From CBDHEY01 sp965262305 (GTDB lineage Bacteria; Pseudomonadota; Gammaproteobacteria; Pseudomonadales; Cellvibrionaceae), in the NCBI GenBank assembly GCA_965262305.1, contig CBDHEY010000004.1, forward strand, positions 930,001-994,000: a DNA stretch of 64,000 nt. The letters are read 5' to 3'. The stretch's first letter is position 1. Every line of letters begins with the position of its first letter. This document shows positions 17,866 through 26,844 of the stretch, in pieces. The notes below the pieces were generated by a model, which saw only the letters and a program-made list of their open reading frames with translations, was not told the DNA's origin and made no database searches. A program made the translations under genes and the position numbers.

Positions 17866-18534
17866 TTAGTTGATGCGACGAATAGTGACCTTAGCTACAC
17901 TATTTTTCCAGTCGTATGCAGAGCTTGATAATTCTGCTTCACCATTAATGCCTGGGCTTGTGTATACATAGCCTTCACCATCATCTTCTGGAGAAGGGCC
18001 TGCGCCACCGCAAGCTGGCCCTGGGATATCTGCGCATACTTCAGTATTTGTTTCGCTGCCCGCGTCATACGCATTCGCTAAATATTCAACTTTACCGCGG
18101 AATGGTAATCTAACAGAATCCAGAGAAACGAAAGTATCGTTAGTAGGAATCAACATAGCGGCAAGGCTGAAACGTTGAAAACCAAAGCTGCTATCGAGAG
18201 TAAATGTGATTGACGCGCCTGGCAACAATAGGCCTTCTGTCGCGTTAGTGCCATTTACAAGGTTGGTTGCTGAATCTAAAACTCCTTTTAGTGGAGCAGG
18301 GTTACCTGACTCTGCAAGTGTTGCAAGTTCAGGAGAGGCTTCTTCACCTAATTCAAAAAAACTGATTGATGATTTGTGTGCCGCAGTTAGGATTGGCGTA
18401 AAACTTTGACCTTTAGTGATGTTAGTAACAGTAACTTCGTAAGAACGAGTTTTCGCGTAGCTTGAGTAGCTGTCAGCAATCACAGGAGCTGTTAAGCTTA
18501 GTCCGCATAATGCAGCAACAATAGATTTCTTCAT
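17866..18534 (-). CDS. secreted spondin-domain protein
   Basis: 222 residues with a signal peptide (MKKSIVAALCGLSLTAPVIA). The mature sequence runs as a bacterial spondin_N domain: YEVTVTNITKGQSFTPILTAAHK, FFELGEEASPELATLAESGN, LLPGASITFTLD, then RFSLAAMLIPTNDTFVSLD. In animals this domain is an extracellular-matrix beta sandwich; the bacterial versions are secreted proteins of unknown role. Two Cys (CADIPGPAC) could form a disulphide. GGAG precedes the ATG. The gene has its own terminator and appears monocistronic. Confidence 0.85.
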   Translation of the reverse strand: MKKSIVAALCGLSLTAPVIADSYSSYAKTRSYEVTVTNITKGQSFTPILTAAHKSSISFFELGEEASPELATLAESGNPAPLKGVLDSATNLVNGTNATEGLLLPGASITFTLDSSFGFQRFSLAAMLIPTNDTFVSLDSVRLPFRGKVEYLANAYDAGSETNTEVCADIPGPACGGAGPSPEDDGEGYVYTSPGINGEAELSSSAYDWKNSVAKVTIRRIN

Positions 18535-18909
18535 TGGTGGTCTCCGGTATTTGTTAAAATATTTGGCTTGCCTTTCTGGCGAGCAAAAATATATCCGAGA
18601 GATGTCATTCAGAGTTCACGATAATGTGGACTTTTTATCACAAAAATATCACAAGATGTATTTGAGGAAATCAAGTAAAAATTAGCGAAATAATAAATAA
18701 AAATTTAGAACTGTTTCATAGACGTTAGAGTCAGAAATAGGGCTGTCAATTCTAGACCACTGATTTAAAATTGGAACTATTATATAAAACATAGGTCATT
18801 TTAAGCGTCTGAAAAATTGCGACGAATTTAATTTCTACTTTCTGAAACATAAACGTAACAAGACAAAGTATAAGTTTTCTTAACATTTTAACTTACTAAG
18901 AGATTGACT
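18535..18909. other. 375-bp divergent intergenic region
   Basis: AT-rich spacer between the divergent spondin-domain gene and the glutamate-synthase-like operon. It must hold both promoters. No specific operator or RNA structure was recognised. Confidence 0.55.
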
Positions 18910-20418
18910 ATGGGGACTATGGGGCAATTCACGAGTTTTACTTTTCTTATTTTACAGTTTCTTACCTATCTTTTTATTTTTGCTATAGGCCTAGCGATTC
19001 TTTGGGTCGGTGTTTTGTATGTAAAAGACCGAAATCAAACGGAAAGCACACTCAGAAGGAACTATCCAGTTTTAGCTCGATTTCGTTACATCTTTGAGCA
19101 TATGGGGGAATTTCTTCGCCAGTATTTTTTTGCGTTAGATAGAGAGGAGTTACCTTTTAATCGAGCGGAACGTTCATGGGTGTACCGATCAGCAAAGAAT
19201 GTGGATAGTACTGTAGCGTTTGGCTCTACGCGCGATTTAAGACCACCAGGAACAGTCTATTTTGTGAATTGCCCTTTCCCTAAATTAGAACGAGATACTC
19301 ATGGTCCTTCGCAGGTCACCATAGGTCCCTATGCTCGAGAGCCTTATACTACCTCATCTTTATTTAATATTTCTGGAATGAGCTATGGGGCAATTTCTAT
19401 TCCCGCTGTTAGAGCGCTTTCAAAAGGGGCAAAAATGGCTGGAATATGGATGAATACAGGAGAAGGAGGTTTATCTCCCTATCACCTAGAAGGTGGTGCA
19501 GATATCGTATTTCAAATTGGTACGGCAAAGTTTGGCGTACGCACACCTGAAGGCGGTTGCGATGTAAATAAGTTAAGAGATGTCGCAAAACATGAACAGG
19601 TTAAGATGTTCGAAATTAAAATGAGCCAAGGAGCAAAACCTGGGAAAGGAGGAATTCTTCCTGGAGCCAAAGTTAACAAAGAAATTGCGAGGATTCGCGC
19701 AATTGAAGTTGGACAGGATGCGATTAGTCCCAATCGCCATCCGGATGTGGATTCTGTGGACGATTTACTGGAAATGATTCATTTGGTGAGAGAGACGACT
19801 GGAAAACCAGTGGGCTTTAAAGCAGTAGTTGGAGCTTATGGATTCTTTGATGAAATGTGTGAAAAAATTAATGCAAGAGGCATTGAGGCTGCTCCCGATT
19901 TCATCACAATCGATAGTGCAGACGGTGGTACCGGCGCCGCCCCAATGAGCTTAATTGACAACATGGGGATGCCCATTCGAGAGAGCTTGCCACTTGTTGT
20001 GGATATTTTGAAAAAGCATGGGTTAAAAGAGCGAATAAAAATTTGTGCGAGCGGTAAGTTAATTAATCCCTCTGAAGTTGCATGGGCTTTTTGTGCAGGA
20101 GCAGACTTTGTAAATTCTGCACGCGGATTTATGTTTGCGTTAGGTTGCATTCAAGCGTTGCAATGTAATAAAAATACTTGCCCTACAGGTATTACCACAC
20201 ATAATAAAAAATTACAGTTTGGATTGGATCCAGAGAGCAAGTCCGTGAGAGTGGCTAATTACGCAAAGAACATGAATAAGGAGCTTGGGATCCTTGCGCA
20301 TTCTTGCGGTGTCTCTGAACCACGAGAGCTTAAGCGTTATCATGCTAGAATCAGACTGGATAATGGAAAGTCGATGAGCCTGGACGAACTTTATCCAGAA
20401 CCAATTACGATCAACTGA
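18910..20418 (+). CDS. membrane-anchored FMN-binding glutamate synthase-like protein
   Basis: About 502 residues. ATG 18910 is favoured over TTG 18904, with AAGAG upstream; an ATG at 18919 is also possible. An N-terminal transmembrane helix (about 9-38) precedes a GltB-type FMN barrel: SGMSYGAISIPAVRALS, NTGEGGLSPYH, QGAKPGKGGILPG, DGGTGAAPMS. The 3Fe-4S ligands CIQALQCNKNTC (Cys-x5-Cys-x4-Cys) are kept. It lacks the glutaminase domain and the C-terminal GXGXG domain of true glutamate synthase, and no gltD is nearby, so glutamate synthesis is unlikely. It is the first gene of an operon with a ThDP enzyme 14 bases downstream. Confidence 0.88.
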   Translation: MGTMGQFTSFTFLILQFLTYLFIFAIGLAILWVGVLYVKDRNQTESTLRRNYPVLARFRYIFEHMGEFLRQYFFALDREELPFNRAERSWVYRSAKNVDSTVAFGSTRDLRPPGTVYFVNCPFPKLERDTHGPSQVTIGPYAREPYTTSSLFNISGMSYGAISIPAVRALSKGAKMAGIWMNTGEGGLSPYHLEGGADIVFQIGTAKFGVRTPEGGCDVNKLRDVAKHEQVKMFEIKMSQGAKPGKGGILPGAKVNKEIARIRAIEVGQDAISPNRHPDVDSVDDLLEMIHLVRETTGKPVGFKAVVGAYGFFDEMCEKINARGIEAAPDFITIDSADGGTGAAPMSLIDNMGMPIRESLPLVVDILKKHGLKERIKICASGKLINPSEVAWAFCAGADFVNSARGFMFALGCIQALQCNKNTCPTGITTHNKKLQFGLDPESKSVRVANYAKNMNKELGILAHSCGVSEPRELKRYHARIRLDNGKSMSLDELYPEPITIN

Positions 20419-20432
20419 GTGAGACTCGAATC

Positions 20433-22079
20433 ATGAATGCATCAGATTTATTTGTTCAAGCGTTAGAAAATGAAGGCGTAGAGTACATCTATGGCGTACC
20501 AGGTGAAGAAAATTTAGATTTTCTTGAGGCATTGCGTAAATCGAAGATTAAGCTGATTCTTACAAGACACGAACAGGGAGCAGCATTTATGGCAGCAACA
20601 TATGGGCGGTTGACTGGCAAAACGGGAGTGTGTATTGCTACGTTGGGGCCAGGTGCAACTAATTTTGTGACCGGTGCTGCTTATGCACAGTTGGGTGCAT
20701 TTCCCATGATGATGATTACGGGACAAAAGCCAATAAAACATAGTAAACAGGGTCAATTTCAGATTGTTGATGTTGTGGATATGATGCGACCGCTCACAAA
20801 GTACACGAAGCAGATAGTTAACATAAATATGATTCCAAGTATTGTGCGTGAAGCTTTCCGCACTGCTGAAGAAGAGCGTCCGGGTGCCGTTCATTTGGAA
20901 CTTCCCGAAGACATTGCTGCGGAATCTGTAGGTGATGAGACAACGCCTATCTTCTCTAAGAGCCGAGTTCGTATGCCTGTATCTGATGAAAAAATGATTG
21001 ATGAGGCTGTTTCACTAATTCAACAAGCTGAGTTTCCGTTGTTACTCGTTGGAGCTGGTGCTAATCGTAAACGTGTTAGCTTGGCGCTGTCGGATTTTGT
21101 TGAGCAAACTGGAATCTATTTTTTCAATACACAAATGGGCAAGGGTGTGATTGACGAAAGTAGTGCAAAATTTATTGGAACTGCAGCATTGTCAGACAAT
21201 GATTATGTCCACTGTGCCATTGACCGAGCGGATTTAATAATTAATGTTGGGCATGATGTGATAGAAAAGCCACCTTTCTTTATGGACCACGGCGGTAAAA
21301 AAGTGATACACATCAATTTTAACTCTGCCATTGTAGATAATGTGTATTTCCCTCAGGTTGAGGTCGTCGGTGATATTGCTTCATCTATCGAGAGGTTGAC
21401 GAAAAAAATAGGTAAATTAAATGGTGATTACTCCTATTTCGAACGCGTCAAAGTTGAGTTGGCAGATCGTATAAAGGCGGGTGAAAAATACGATGACTTC
21501 CCCATTAAACCTCAACGTTTTGTTGCAGATGTTCGCAACGCTATACCTCGAGATGGAATAATTGCTTTGGATAATGGCGTTTACAAAGTGTGGTTTGCGC
21601 GCAACTATCCCGCGTTTCAGCCCAATACTATTCTATTAGATAACGCGCTCGCGACTATGGGAGCGGGGTTACCTTCTGCGATGGAGTGTGCCCGGCTTTT
21701 CCCAGATAAAAATGTGCTAGCCATATGTGGTGATGGTGGATTTATGATGAATTCTCAAGAAATGGAAACGGCGGGACGTTTAGGGCTTAATCTCGTCGTG
21801 TTGATTCTTAACGACAGTTCTTACGGTATGATTCGTTGGAAGCAGTATGGAATGGGCTATGATGATTTTGGATTAGAGTTTAATAATCCTGATTTCGTCA
21901 AATACGCAGAGAGTTATGGGTTGAATGGGCACAGAGTTGAATCCACGGAATCATTTGTTCCTCTGCTTCAAGACTGTTTCAACAAGGGCGGTGTTCACTT
22001 AGTAGATCTCCCAGTTGATTATTCAGAGAACACAAAAGTTTTAATCGATGAATTAAAAGAGAAAGTTTGCGTTTTATAG
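20433..22079 (+). CDS. acetolactate synthase-like ThDP-dependent enzyme
   Basis: 548 residues. N-terminal ThDP pyrimidine-binding domain with the catalytic Glu in RHEQGAAFMAA, central domain, and C-terminal pyrophosphate-binding domain with GDGGFMMNSQEMETAGRLGLN. The sequence is closest in pattern to large subunits of acetolactate synthases, which condense 2-oxoacids. No small regulatory subunit gene accompanies it, so it is more likely a catabolic AlsS-type or other 2-oxoacid enzyme than a branched-chain biosynthetic one. It is sandwiched between the glutamate-synthase-like gene and an aldehyde dehydrogenase in one operon, which suggests an aldehyde-releasing reaction feeding the latter. Confidence 0.87.
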   Translation: MNASDLFVQALENEGVEYIYGVPGEENLDFLEALRKSKIKLILTRHEQGAAFMAATYGRLTGKTGVCIATLGPGATNFVTGAAYAQLGAFPMMMITGQKPIKHSKQGQFQIVDVVDMMRPLTKYTKQIVNINMIPSIVREAFRTAEEERPGAVHLELPEDIAAESVGDETTPIFSKSRVRMPVSDEKMIDEAVSLIQQAEFPLLLVGAGANRKRVSLALSDFVEQTGIYFFNTQMGKGVIDESSAKFIGTAALSDNDYVHCAIDRADLIINVGHDVIEKPPFFMDHGGKKVIHINFNSAIVDNVYFPQVEVVGDIASSIERLTKKIGKLNGDYSYFERVKVELADRIKAGEKYDDFPIKPQRFVADVRNAIPRDGIIALDNGVYKVWFARNYPAFQPNTILLDNALATMGAGLPSAMECARLFPDKNVLAICGDGGFMMNSQEMETAGRLGLNLVVLILNDSSYGMIRWKQYGMGYDDFGLEFNNPDFVKYAESYGLNGHRVESTESFVPLLQDCFNKGGVHLVDLPVDYSENTKVLIDELKEKVCVL

Positions 22080-22120
22080 GAATACTATTACAAGCAATAT
22101 TTTAATATTAGGGGAAAGTA

Positions 22121-23503
22121 ATGATTGAAGTAGTTTGTCCTTTTGATTTAGAAGTGATCAAAGAGGTTCCGAGTCAATCTTGGGATGACGCGCAAAGTAT
22201 GCTTATCAAAGCGAGAGAACTCTTCGATGATCGCAACGCTTGGTTAGAGGCCCATGAAAGAATTTCTATTCTAAAGCGCTTAGCCGCGCTTGTAGAAAAC
22301 GAAGCTGATGAATTAGCGATGCTTATTGCTTCTGAAGGTGGTAAACCTCTTATTGACGCGAAAGTTGAAGTTACTAGAGCTATTGATGGTATTTACCTTG
22401 CTGCGAAAGAGCTTCCCCATGTAATGCGCGGTGGCGAAATTCCTATGGGCCTAAGTTCAGCCACCGTTGGTAGAAGAGCACACACGCACTATGAGCCAAT
22501 TGGGGTTGTTGTTGCATTGAGCGCATTTAATCACCCTTTAAACCTCATCGTTCATCAGGTGATACCAGCTGTTGCGGTTGGTTGCCCAGTGATCGTCAAG
22601 CCTGCGACTGCGACCCCGCTATGTTGTTTGCGTCTCTGTGAATTGTTGACGCAAGCCGGCTTACCTGAGGGTTGGTGCCAGCCCATTGTTTGTGACAATC
22701 AAACCGCAGAGAGTTTAGCAACAAGTAATCTAATTCACTTTTTAACCTTTATTGGTTCTGGCCGAGTCGGTTGGATGCTAAAAAGCAAGCTTGCGCCTGG
22801 TGTGCGGTGTGCCTTAGAACATGGTGGAGTTGCTCCGGTCATTGTAGACGCCAGTGCAAATATAGATTCAATGATTCCGGCACTTGCCAAAGGTGGTTTT
22901 TATCACGCTGGACAGGTTTGCGTTTCTGTTCAACGCGTGTATGTGCCGACAGCAAATGCGAACATGGTTGCAGAAAAGTTAGCTGATGTAGCGAGAAACC
23001 TGAAGGTTGGTGATGCTAGAGAAGAGGATACGGAAGTAGGGCCACTTATTTTACCCAAAGAAGTGGAGCGAGTAGACTCATGGGTCCAAGAGGCAGTGGG
23101 ATCTGGAGCAAATTTAATATGTGGTGGTAGTAAGCTTACAAATACGACTTATTCACCTACTGTACTGCTGGATCCTCCGGTTTCTTCGAATGTATCTACC
23201 AAAGAAGTATTTGGGCCAGTTGTCTGTATTTACAGTTACGAATCTTTAGATACTGCAATTTCAGCTGCGAACGCACTAGAAGTGGCTTTCCAAGCATCAG
23301 TTTTTTCAGAGGACATTCGAAATGCAAACTATATTGCTGAGCGACTGGATGCTTCTGCAGTCATGATAAACGACCACACGGCCTTTCGGGCAGACTGGAT
23401 GCCTTTTGCTGGTCGACGAGCGTCGGGTTATGCAATTGGTGGAATTGGCTACACTATGCACGACATGGTTCAGCATAAAATGATAGTGCAAAACTTCAAT
23501 TAA
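22121..23503 (+). CDS. NAD(P)-dependent aldehyde dehydrogenase
   Basis: 460 residues, the normal size of the ALDH superfamily. It has the catalytic Cys in GGFYHAGQVCVS (C267), the general-base Glu in ALEHGG (E233, usually ELGG), the cofactor region IGSGRVGWML and the Asn in FNHPLNL. It oxidises an aldehyde to an acid (or acyl-CoA); the substrate is unknown. It is the last gene of the operon, 41 bases after the ThDP enzyme, with a clear GGGGAAAG before the ATG. Confidence 0.9.
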   Translation: MIEVVCPFDLEVIKEVPSQSWDDAQSMLIKARELFDDRNAWLEAHERISILKRLAALVENEADELAMLIASEGGKPLIDAKVEVTRAIDGIYLAAKELPHVMRGGEIPMGLSSATVGRRAHTHYEPIGVVVALSAFNHPLNLIVHQVIPAVAVGCPVIVKPATATPLCCLRLCELLTQAGLPEGWCQPIVCDNQTAESLATSNLIHFLTFIGSGRVGWMLKSKLAPGVRCALEHGGVAPVIVDASANIDSMIPALAKGGFYHAGQVCVSVQRVYVPTANANMVAEKLADVARNLKVGDAREEDTEVGPLILPKEVERVDSWVQEAVGSGANLICGGSKLTNTTYSPTVLLDPPVSSNVSTKEVFGPVVCIYSYESLDTAISAANALEVAFQASVFSEDIRNANYIAERLDASAVMINDHTAFRADWMPFAGRRASGYAIGGIGYTMHDMVQHKMIVQNFN

Positions 23504-23624
23504 TTATTATTTCTGATTTAACAACAACTTTTTTTGGTCGCGAGGTTAAATTTCGAAGAAATGCATAACTTAAATGTCACTTTACGGCGTTAATCTCTCC
23601 CATTTCGTTTATTGCCATTAAGTT

Positions 23625-24455
23625 ATGTTACCAAACTTCATTATTGTGGGTGCCGAAAAAGCAGGCACCACTTCACTTGCCTCTCTTCTTTCTTCTCATC
23701 CTCAAGTTTTTATGTGTGAGCCAAAGGAACCGCGTTTTTTTTCCGATCACAATTGGGAAAAAGGTATTCGATGGTATGAAGCCTTGTTTGAGGGCGCTAA
23801 TGGTTGCAAGGCCATAGGTGAGGCTTCGCCAGCTTATACTTGGGCTCCCGAGTCAGACTCTATTGCAGAACGAATTAAAACTGCATTGGGAGATATTAAA
23901 TACATCTATATCGTTCGAGACCCAGTTGAGAGAATGATTTCTCACTATAGACATGCCCTCTTATATCGATGGATTCCTAATAGTACTTCGTTCGAAGATT
24001 CTCTTCAGTTGCTTCCAAGCGTAAAAAATTGCAGTCGATATTATTATCAAATATCTCGTTATCTGGGGCATACAGATAAAGGTCAGTGGCACATATTATC
24101 ATTAGAAAATTTAAAGTCAGATCCCCAGCATGAAATGAATCGTCTATTCGAATTTCTAGAAATCGAAAAAAAATCATTTGAGGATTTTTCCAGTATGAAT
24201 TCAAGTGATGAAAAAGGGCAGCGGCCCAGGTTTATTGATAGTATCCAAAAAATACAGAGTTTTGTACCAAAGCCAATCGTTCAAGTCGGTAAAAAAATCA
24301 TGGATAAGTATGGAAAGAAAATCGAAAGACCTGAATTATCTAACCATCTTAAAAACGAGCTCTATAAGGAGCTTGAAGAGGATATAGAAAAGTTAGAGAG
24401 TTTCTGCGGACAAAGTTTTCAGTCTGCATGGCGCAACAAGAAAGAGTCAGTGTAA
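23625..24455 (+). CDS. sulfotransferase family protein
   Basis: 276 residues, cytoplasmic. The 5'-phosphosulfate loop IIVGAEKAGTTSLASLL at the N-terminus and the 3'-phosphate motif YIVRDPVERMISHYRH identify a PAPS-dependent sulfotransferase of the type that modifies carbohydrates or lipids. The acceptor is unknown. It lies about 120 bases after the ALDH operon and has no obvious carbohydrate-synthesis neighbours. A weak Shine-Dalgarno precedes the ATG. Confidence 0.9.
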   Translation: MLPNFIIVGAEKAGTTSLASLLSSHPQVFMCEPKEPRFFSDHNWEKGIRWYEALFEGANGCKAIGEASPAYTWAPESDSIAERIKTALGDIKYIYIVRDPVERMISHYRHALLYRWIPNSTSFEDSLQLLPSVKNCSRYYYQISRYLGHTDKGQWHILSLENLKSDPQHEMNRLFEFLEIEKKSFEDFSSMNSSDEKGQRPRFIDSIQKIQSFVPKPIVQVGKKIMDKYGKKIERPELSNHLKNELYKELEEDIEKLESFCGQSFQSAWRNKKESV

Positions 24456-24789
24456 AGTTTCTTGTCAATGAAAAACTGTTAAGTAGTTCTCGTTAAACTT
24501 ATATTTCTATTCCATAAAAATACTATGTATAAGTTAAATATGTATAAAGATGGCGCATAAATTTTTATAAATTAGCTTTCTTTGAAAAACACCTATTCAA
24601 AGTTTATATAAAAAACTGTCTTAGACTATTTGTATCTTTGCCTCATCTTTTTGATGAAATTCCGACAAAAAGGTGTAGATTGTTGTTAGGCGTTTAATTA
24701 ATCACATCGTTAACTAATTAAGTTAGTTTCCAAGCCTTCAAGTTTATTAGCATCTTACTAGCACATATATCCTTAATAGGAGGAGCTTT
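24456..24789. other. 334-bp AT-rich intergenic region
   Basis: Separates the sulfotransferase from the bactofilin gene. Apart from the strong Shine-Dalgarno TAGGAGGAG just before the bactofilin ATG, no gene, repeat or RNA structure was recognised. Confidence 0.55.
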
Positions 24790-25299
24790 ATGCTGAACCA
24801 TCGTACCGAAATGAGAAGTGAAGAGTCTAGTGTTTTCCCTGTCGATTCAAATAGTTCTAAGCGCGTTAATTCTGAAAAGCCTGCTGCCTCATCTTCATCC
24901 ATTGTGGCTGTGATAGGTCCAAAAATCCAATTTAAAGGAGAACTTGTAGGAGAAGAAGACTTACTGATTCAAGGACAGTTTGATGGAACGATTGATCTTA
25001 AAGGTAACAACCTTATAGTTGGAGAACAAGGTAAGCTCAATGCTAATGCATCTGCTAAAACCATCAATGTTCAAGGAAGGGTAGAAGGTGATTTATTTGG
25101 TGAGGAACGGATTGCAATTCGTTCTTCAAGTTTTGTGCAAGGAAATATAAAAGCTGATCGAGTTGTTCTAGAAGATGGTGCTAAGTTTAAAGGTTCCATT
25201 GATATGGATATGGGTAACCCCCCGCATAACAAAAGCCTAACCAATGGTTTGCTTACTGGTCCAGAAAAATCGAGTAAAAAATCCGATACATCTTCTTGA
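24790..25299 (+). CDS. bactofilin (polymer-forming cytoskeletal protein)
   Basis: 169 residues. A disordered Ser-rich N-terminus (1-38) and Lys/Ser-rich tail flank a right-handed beta-helix core (about 40-140) with the bactofilin pattern: IGPKIQFKGELVGEEDLLI, GQFDGTIDL, GRVEGDLFGEERIAIR, GNIKADRVVLEDGAKFKGSIDM. Bactofilins form membrane-associated filaments that organise cell shape or polar structures. TAGGAGGAG just upstream gives strong translation. It is followed by a 13-bp hairpin and then by an unknown duplicated gene. Confidence 0.94.
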   Translation: MLNHRTEMRSEESSVFPVDSNSSKRVNSEKPAASSSSIVAVIGPKIQFKGELVGEEDLLIQGQFDGTIDLKGNNLIVGEQGKLNANASAKTINVQGRVEGDLFGEERIAIRSSSFVQGNIKADRVVLEDGAKFKGSIDMDMGNPPHNKSLTNGLLTGPEKSSKKSDTSS

Positions 25300-25337
25300 G
25301 CTATTTTTGCAAGGAAAAGCTGAGATTTTTAATATTG

Positions 25338-25368
25338 GAAATTACTTGGTAGAAAACCAAGTAATTTC
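25338..25368 (+). terminator. hairpin between bactofilin and methyltransferase-like gene
   Basis: A 13-bp perfect stem GAAATTACTTGGT/ACCAAGTAATTTC with a five-base loop is followed by TTCTTT and, after a few bases, a run of seven T. It probably ends the bactofilin transcript, or attenuates read-through into the gene that starts 20 bases later. Confidence 0.75.
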
Positions 25369-25388
25369 TTCTTTGGTGTAATTTTTTT

Positions 25389-26648
25389 GTGCTAGTACAT
25401 CGCTCCCCGGCATTAACATCTGTATTTAACGAAATTAAATCATCTAACCGAAATTGTATACTGGATTTAGGTTCAGCTAACAAAGGCTGCTTTGAACTCT
25501 TCTCCGAATTAAGTTGTAAAATATATTTTGAAGATATGCAGTCTAGTTTGCGAAGTTTTATTGAAACTGGTGAGTCTATAAATAGCTTTAAGATACTTGA
25601 TGTGCTTGGAAACTATAATAGAAAAGATAAATTTGATGTAATACTTGCTTGGGATATTTTTAATTATCTTAGTTTAGAATCCATCAGTACATTCTTTGAA
25701 AAAATACAGCCTCATTGTAAAACAAATACACTTATCTATATGTTGAGGTATTTAGAAAGTAGCATTCCTGTTACTCCAAGAAAATTTTCGATTGCGGATA
25801 AGTACTTAATTAACGTCTCCGATGAGAAATGTATTGCTAAAGTTTTACCACATCATAGTACTATGGAATTACTTTCTGCAATGCCAAATTGTTTTATGCA
25901 AGACACAGTGGTTAATCAGATAGGAATGTTGTCAGGTATCGCAGAACATGTTGTGCGATTTTCCCCTAGTTTTGAGATTAAGCATCTAATTACGCGTTCA
26001 GAAATAAAAAATAAACCATTAATACAAAAAAACAAACCTAAACCTCAAGATGCTTACTATTACTCTCCATCGATCGCTCACATTGTTGAATTCATGAGAA
26101 AGAATAAGAATCTTTCGGTATTGGATTTAGGTTCAGAAAAAAAGCGTGAGCAAGATAAATTAGTTGAGTTGGCCGGATCCTATTATCGCATCGATTTATT
26201 TTCGATTATTGAACTTTCGAAACTGAAAAAATCCGATAAGATGAATTTATCGCTTATGGAGCGAAATCTTAATCGTAAATTCGATGTGATTTTAGTTTGG
26301 GATTTATTCAGTTTTTGTACACCAACTAAAATTAAACAATTAAGTACTCTCTTAAGTGCGCTTTCAAAAGAAAGTACGCTCATTTCTTCATTTGTATATG
26401 TGTGTCGTCAAAATCCTCTAAAACCTGGTTGGTTTTCAGTATTAGATAATGGCGTTGTGTCTATGAGGATATCTTCAGATAGAAGGCGAGTTTCGACAAA
26501 TCTGACAGGAATAACGTTGTTGCGTTTATTTCATCCTTTTCGTATCGAAAAATCTTTTGCGTTCCGTGAAGGTATGAATAAAGAAATAATCGAATATACC
26601 ATGAAGTTAGATCCTAGGCTTGAAAAAAAATCTATAAGACAAGCATAA
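25389..26648 (+). CDS. internally duplicated methyltransferase-like protein
   Basis: 419 residues of unknown function. Two copies of the same fold-like pattern are visible: CILDLGS (23-29) with KFDVILAWDIF (81-91), and VLDLGS (244-249) with KFDVILVWDLF (297-307), at nearly equal spacing. They resemble motif I and motif IV of class I SAM methyltransferases, but the glycine-rich loop is degenerate (DLGSANKG and DLGSEKKR), so catalytic activity is doubtful. There are no membrane segments. The start is a GTG at 25389 with only poly-T upstream, so the N-terminus is uncertain. It lies directly downstream of bactofilin, suggesting a linked role. Confidence 0.7.
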   Translation: MLVHRSPALTSVFNEIKSSNRNCILDLGSANKGCFELFSELSCKIYFEDMQSSLRSFIETGESINSFKILDVLGNYNRKDKFDVILAWDIFNYLSLESISTFFEKIQPHCKTNTLIYMLRYLESSIPVTPRKFSIADKYLINVSDEKCIAKVLPHHSTMELLSAMPNCFMQDTVVNQIGMLSGIAEHVVRFSPSFEIKHLITRSEIKNKPLIQKNKPKPQDAYYYSPSIAHIVEFMRKNKNLSVLDLGSEKKREQDKLVELAGSYYRIDLFSIIELSKLKKSDKMNLSLMERNLNRKFDVILVWDLFSFCTPTKIKQLSTLLSALSKESTLISSFVYVCRQNPLKPGWFSVLDNGVVSMRISSDRRRVSTNLTGITLLRLFHPFRIEKSFAFREGMNKEIIEYTMKLDPRLEKKSIRQA

Positions 26649-26680
26649 GTATACCAATTTTTTATAAGAGTGAATTTACT

Positions 26681-26737
26681 AGATTAGGAGTAGACCAGTA
26701 ATCTATAAAAATAGATGCTGGTTTTGCTCCTAAATCT
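26681..26737. repeat. 57-bp imperfect inverted repeat
   Basis: AGATTAGGAG at the left pairs with CTCCTAAATCT at the right; inside these, ACCAG pairs with CTGGT and ATCTAT with ATAGAT around a short A-rich loop. It can act as a terminator for the upstream gene (TTTT follows the inner stem) but is longer and more interrupted than the other terminators in the window. Confidence 0.7.
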
Positions 26738-26844
26738 TTCATTTTGTTACCTTGTGAAACAAAAAACCTTAGCTATAGTTAGTTTGAGGTCCTTGTAATC
26801 AATGGACACGCTTTATATAACTTATCTAATAATTGAGGCGAAAT

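Noticed and set aside
20514..20894. Long minus-strand frame opposite the ThDP enzyme gene
   Set aside because: It lies wholly inside a well-supported plus-strand gene and has a composition typical of a shadow frame.
25389..26648. Calling the duplicated protein an active methyltransferase
   Set aside because: The glycine loop needed for SAM binding is degenerate in both halves, so only the fold resemblance is claimed.
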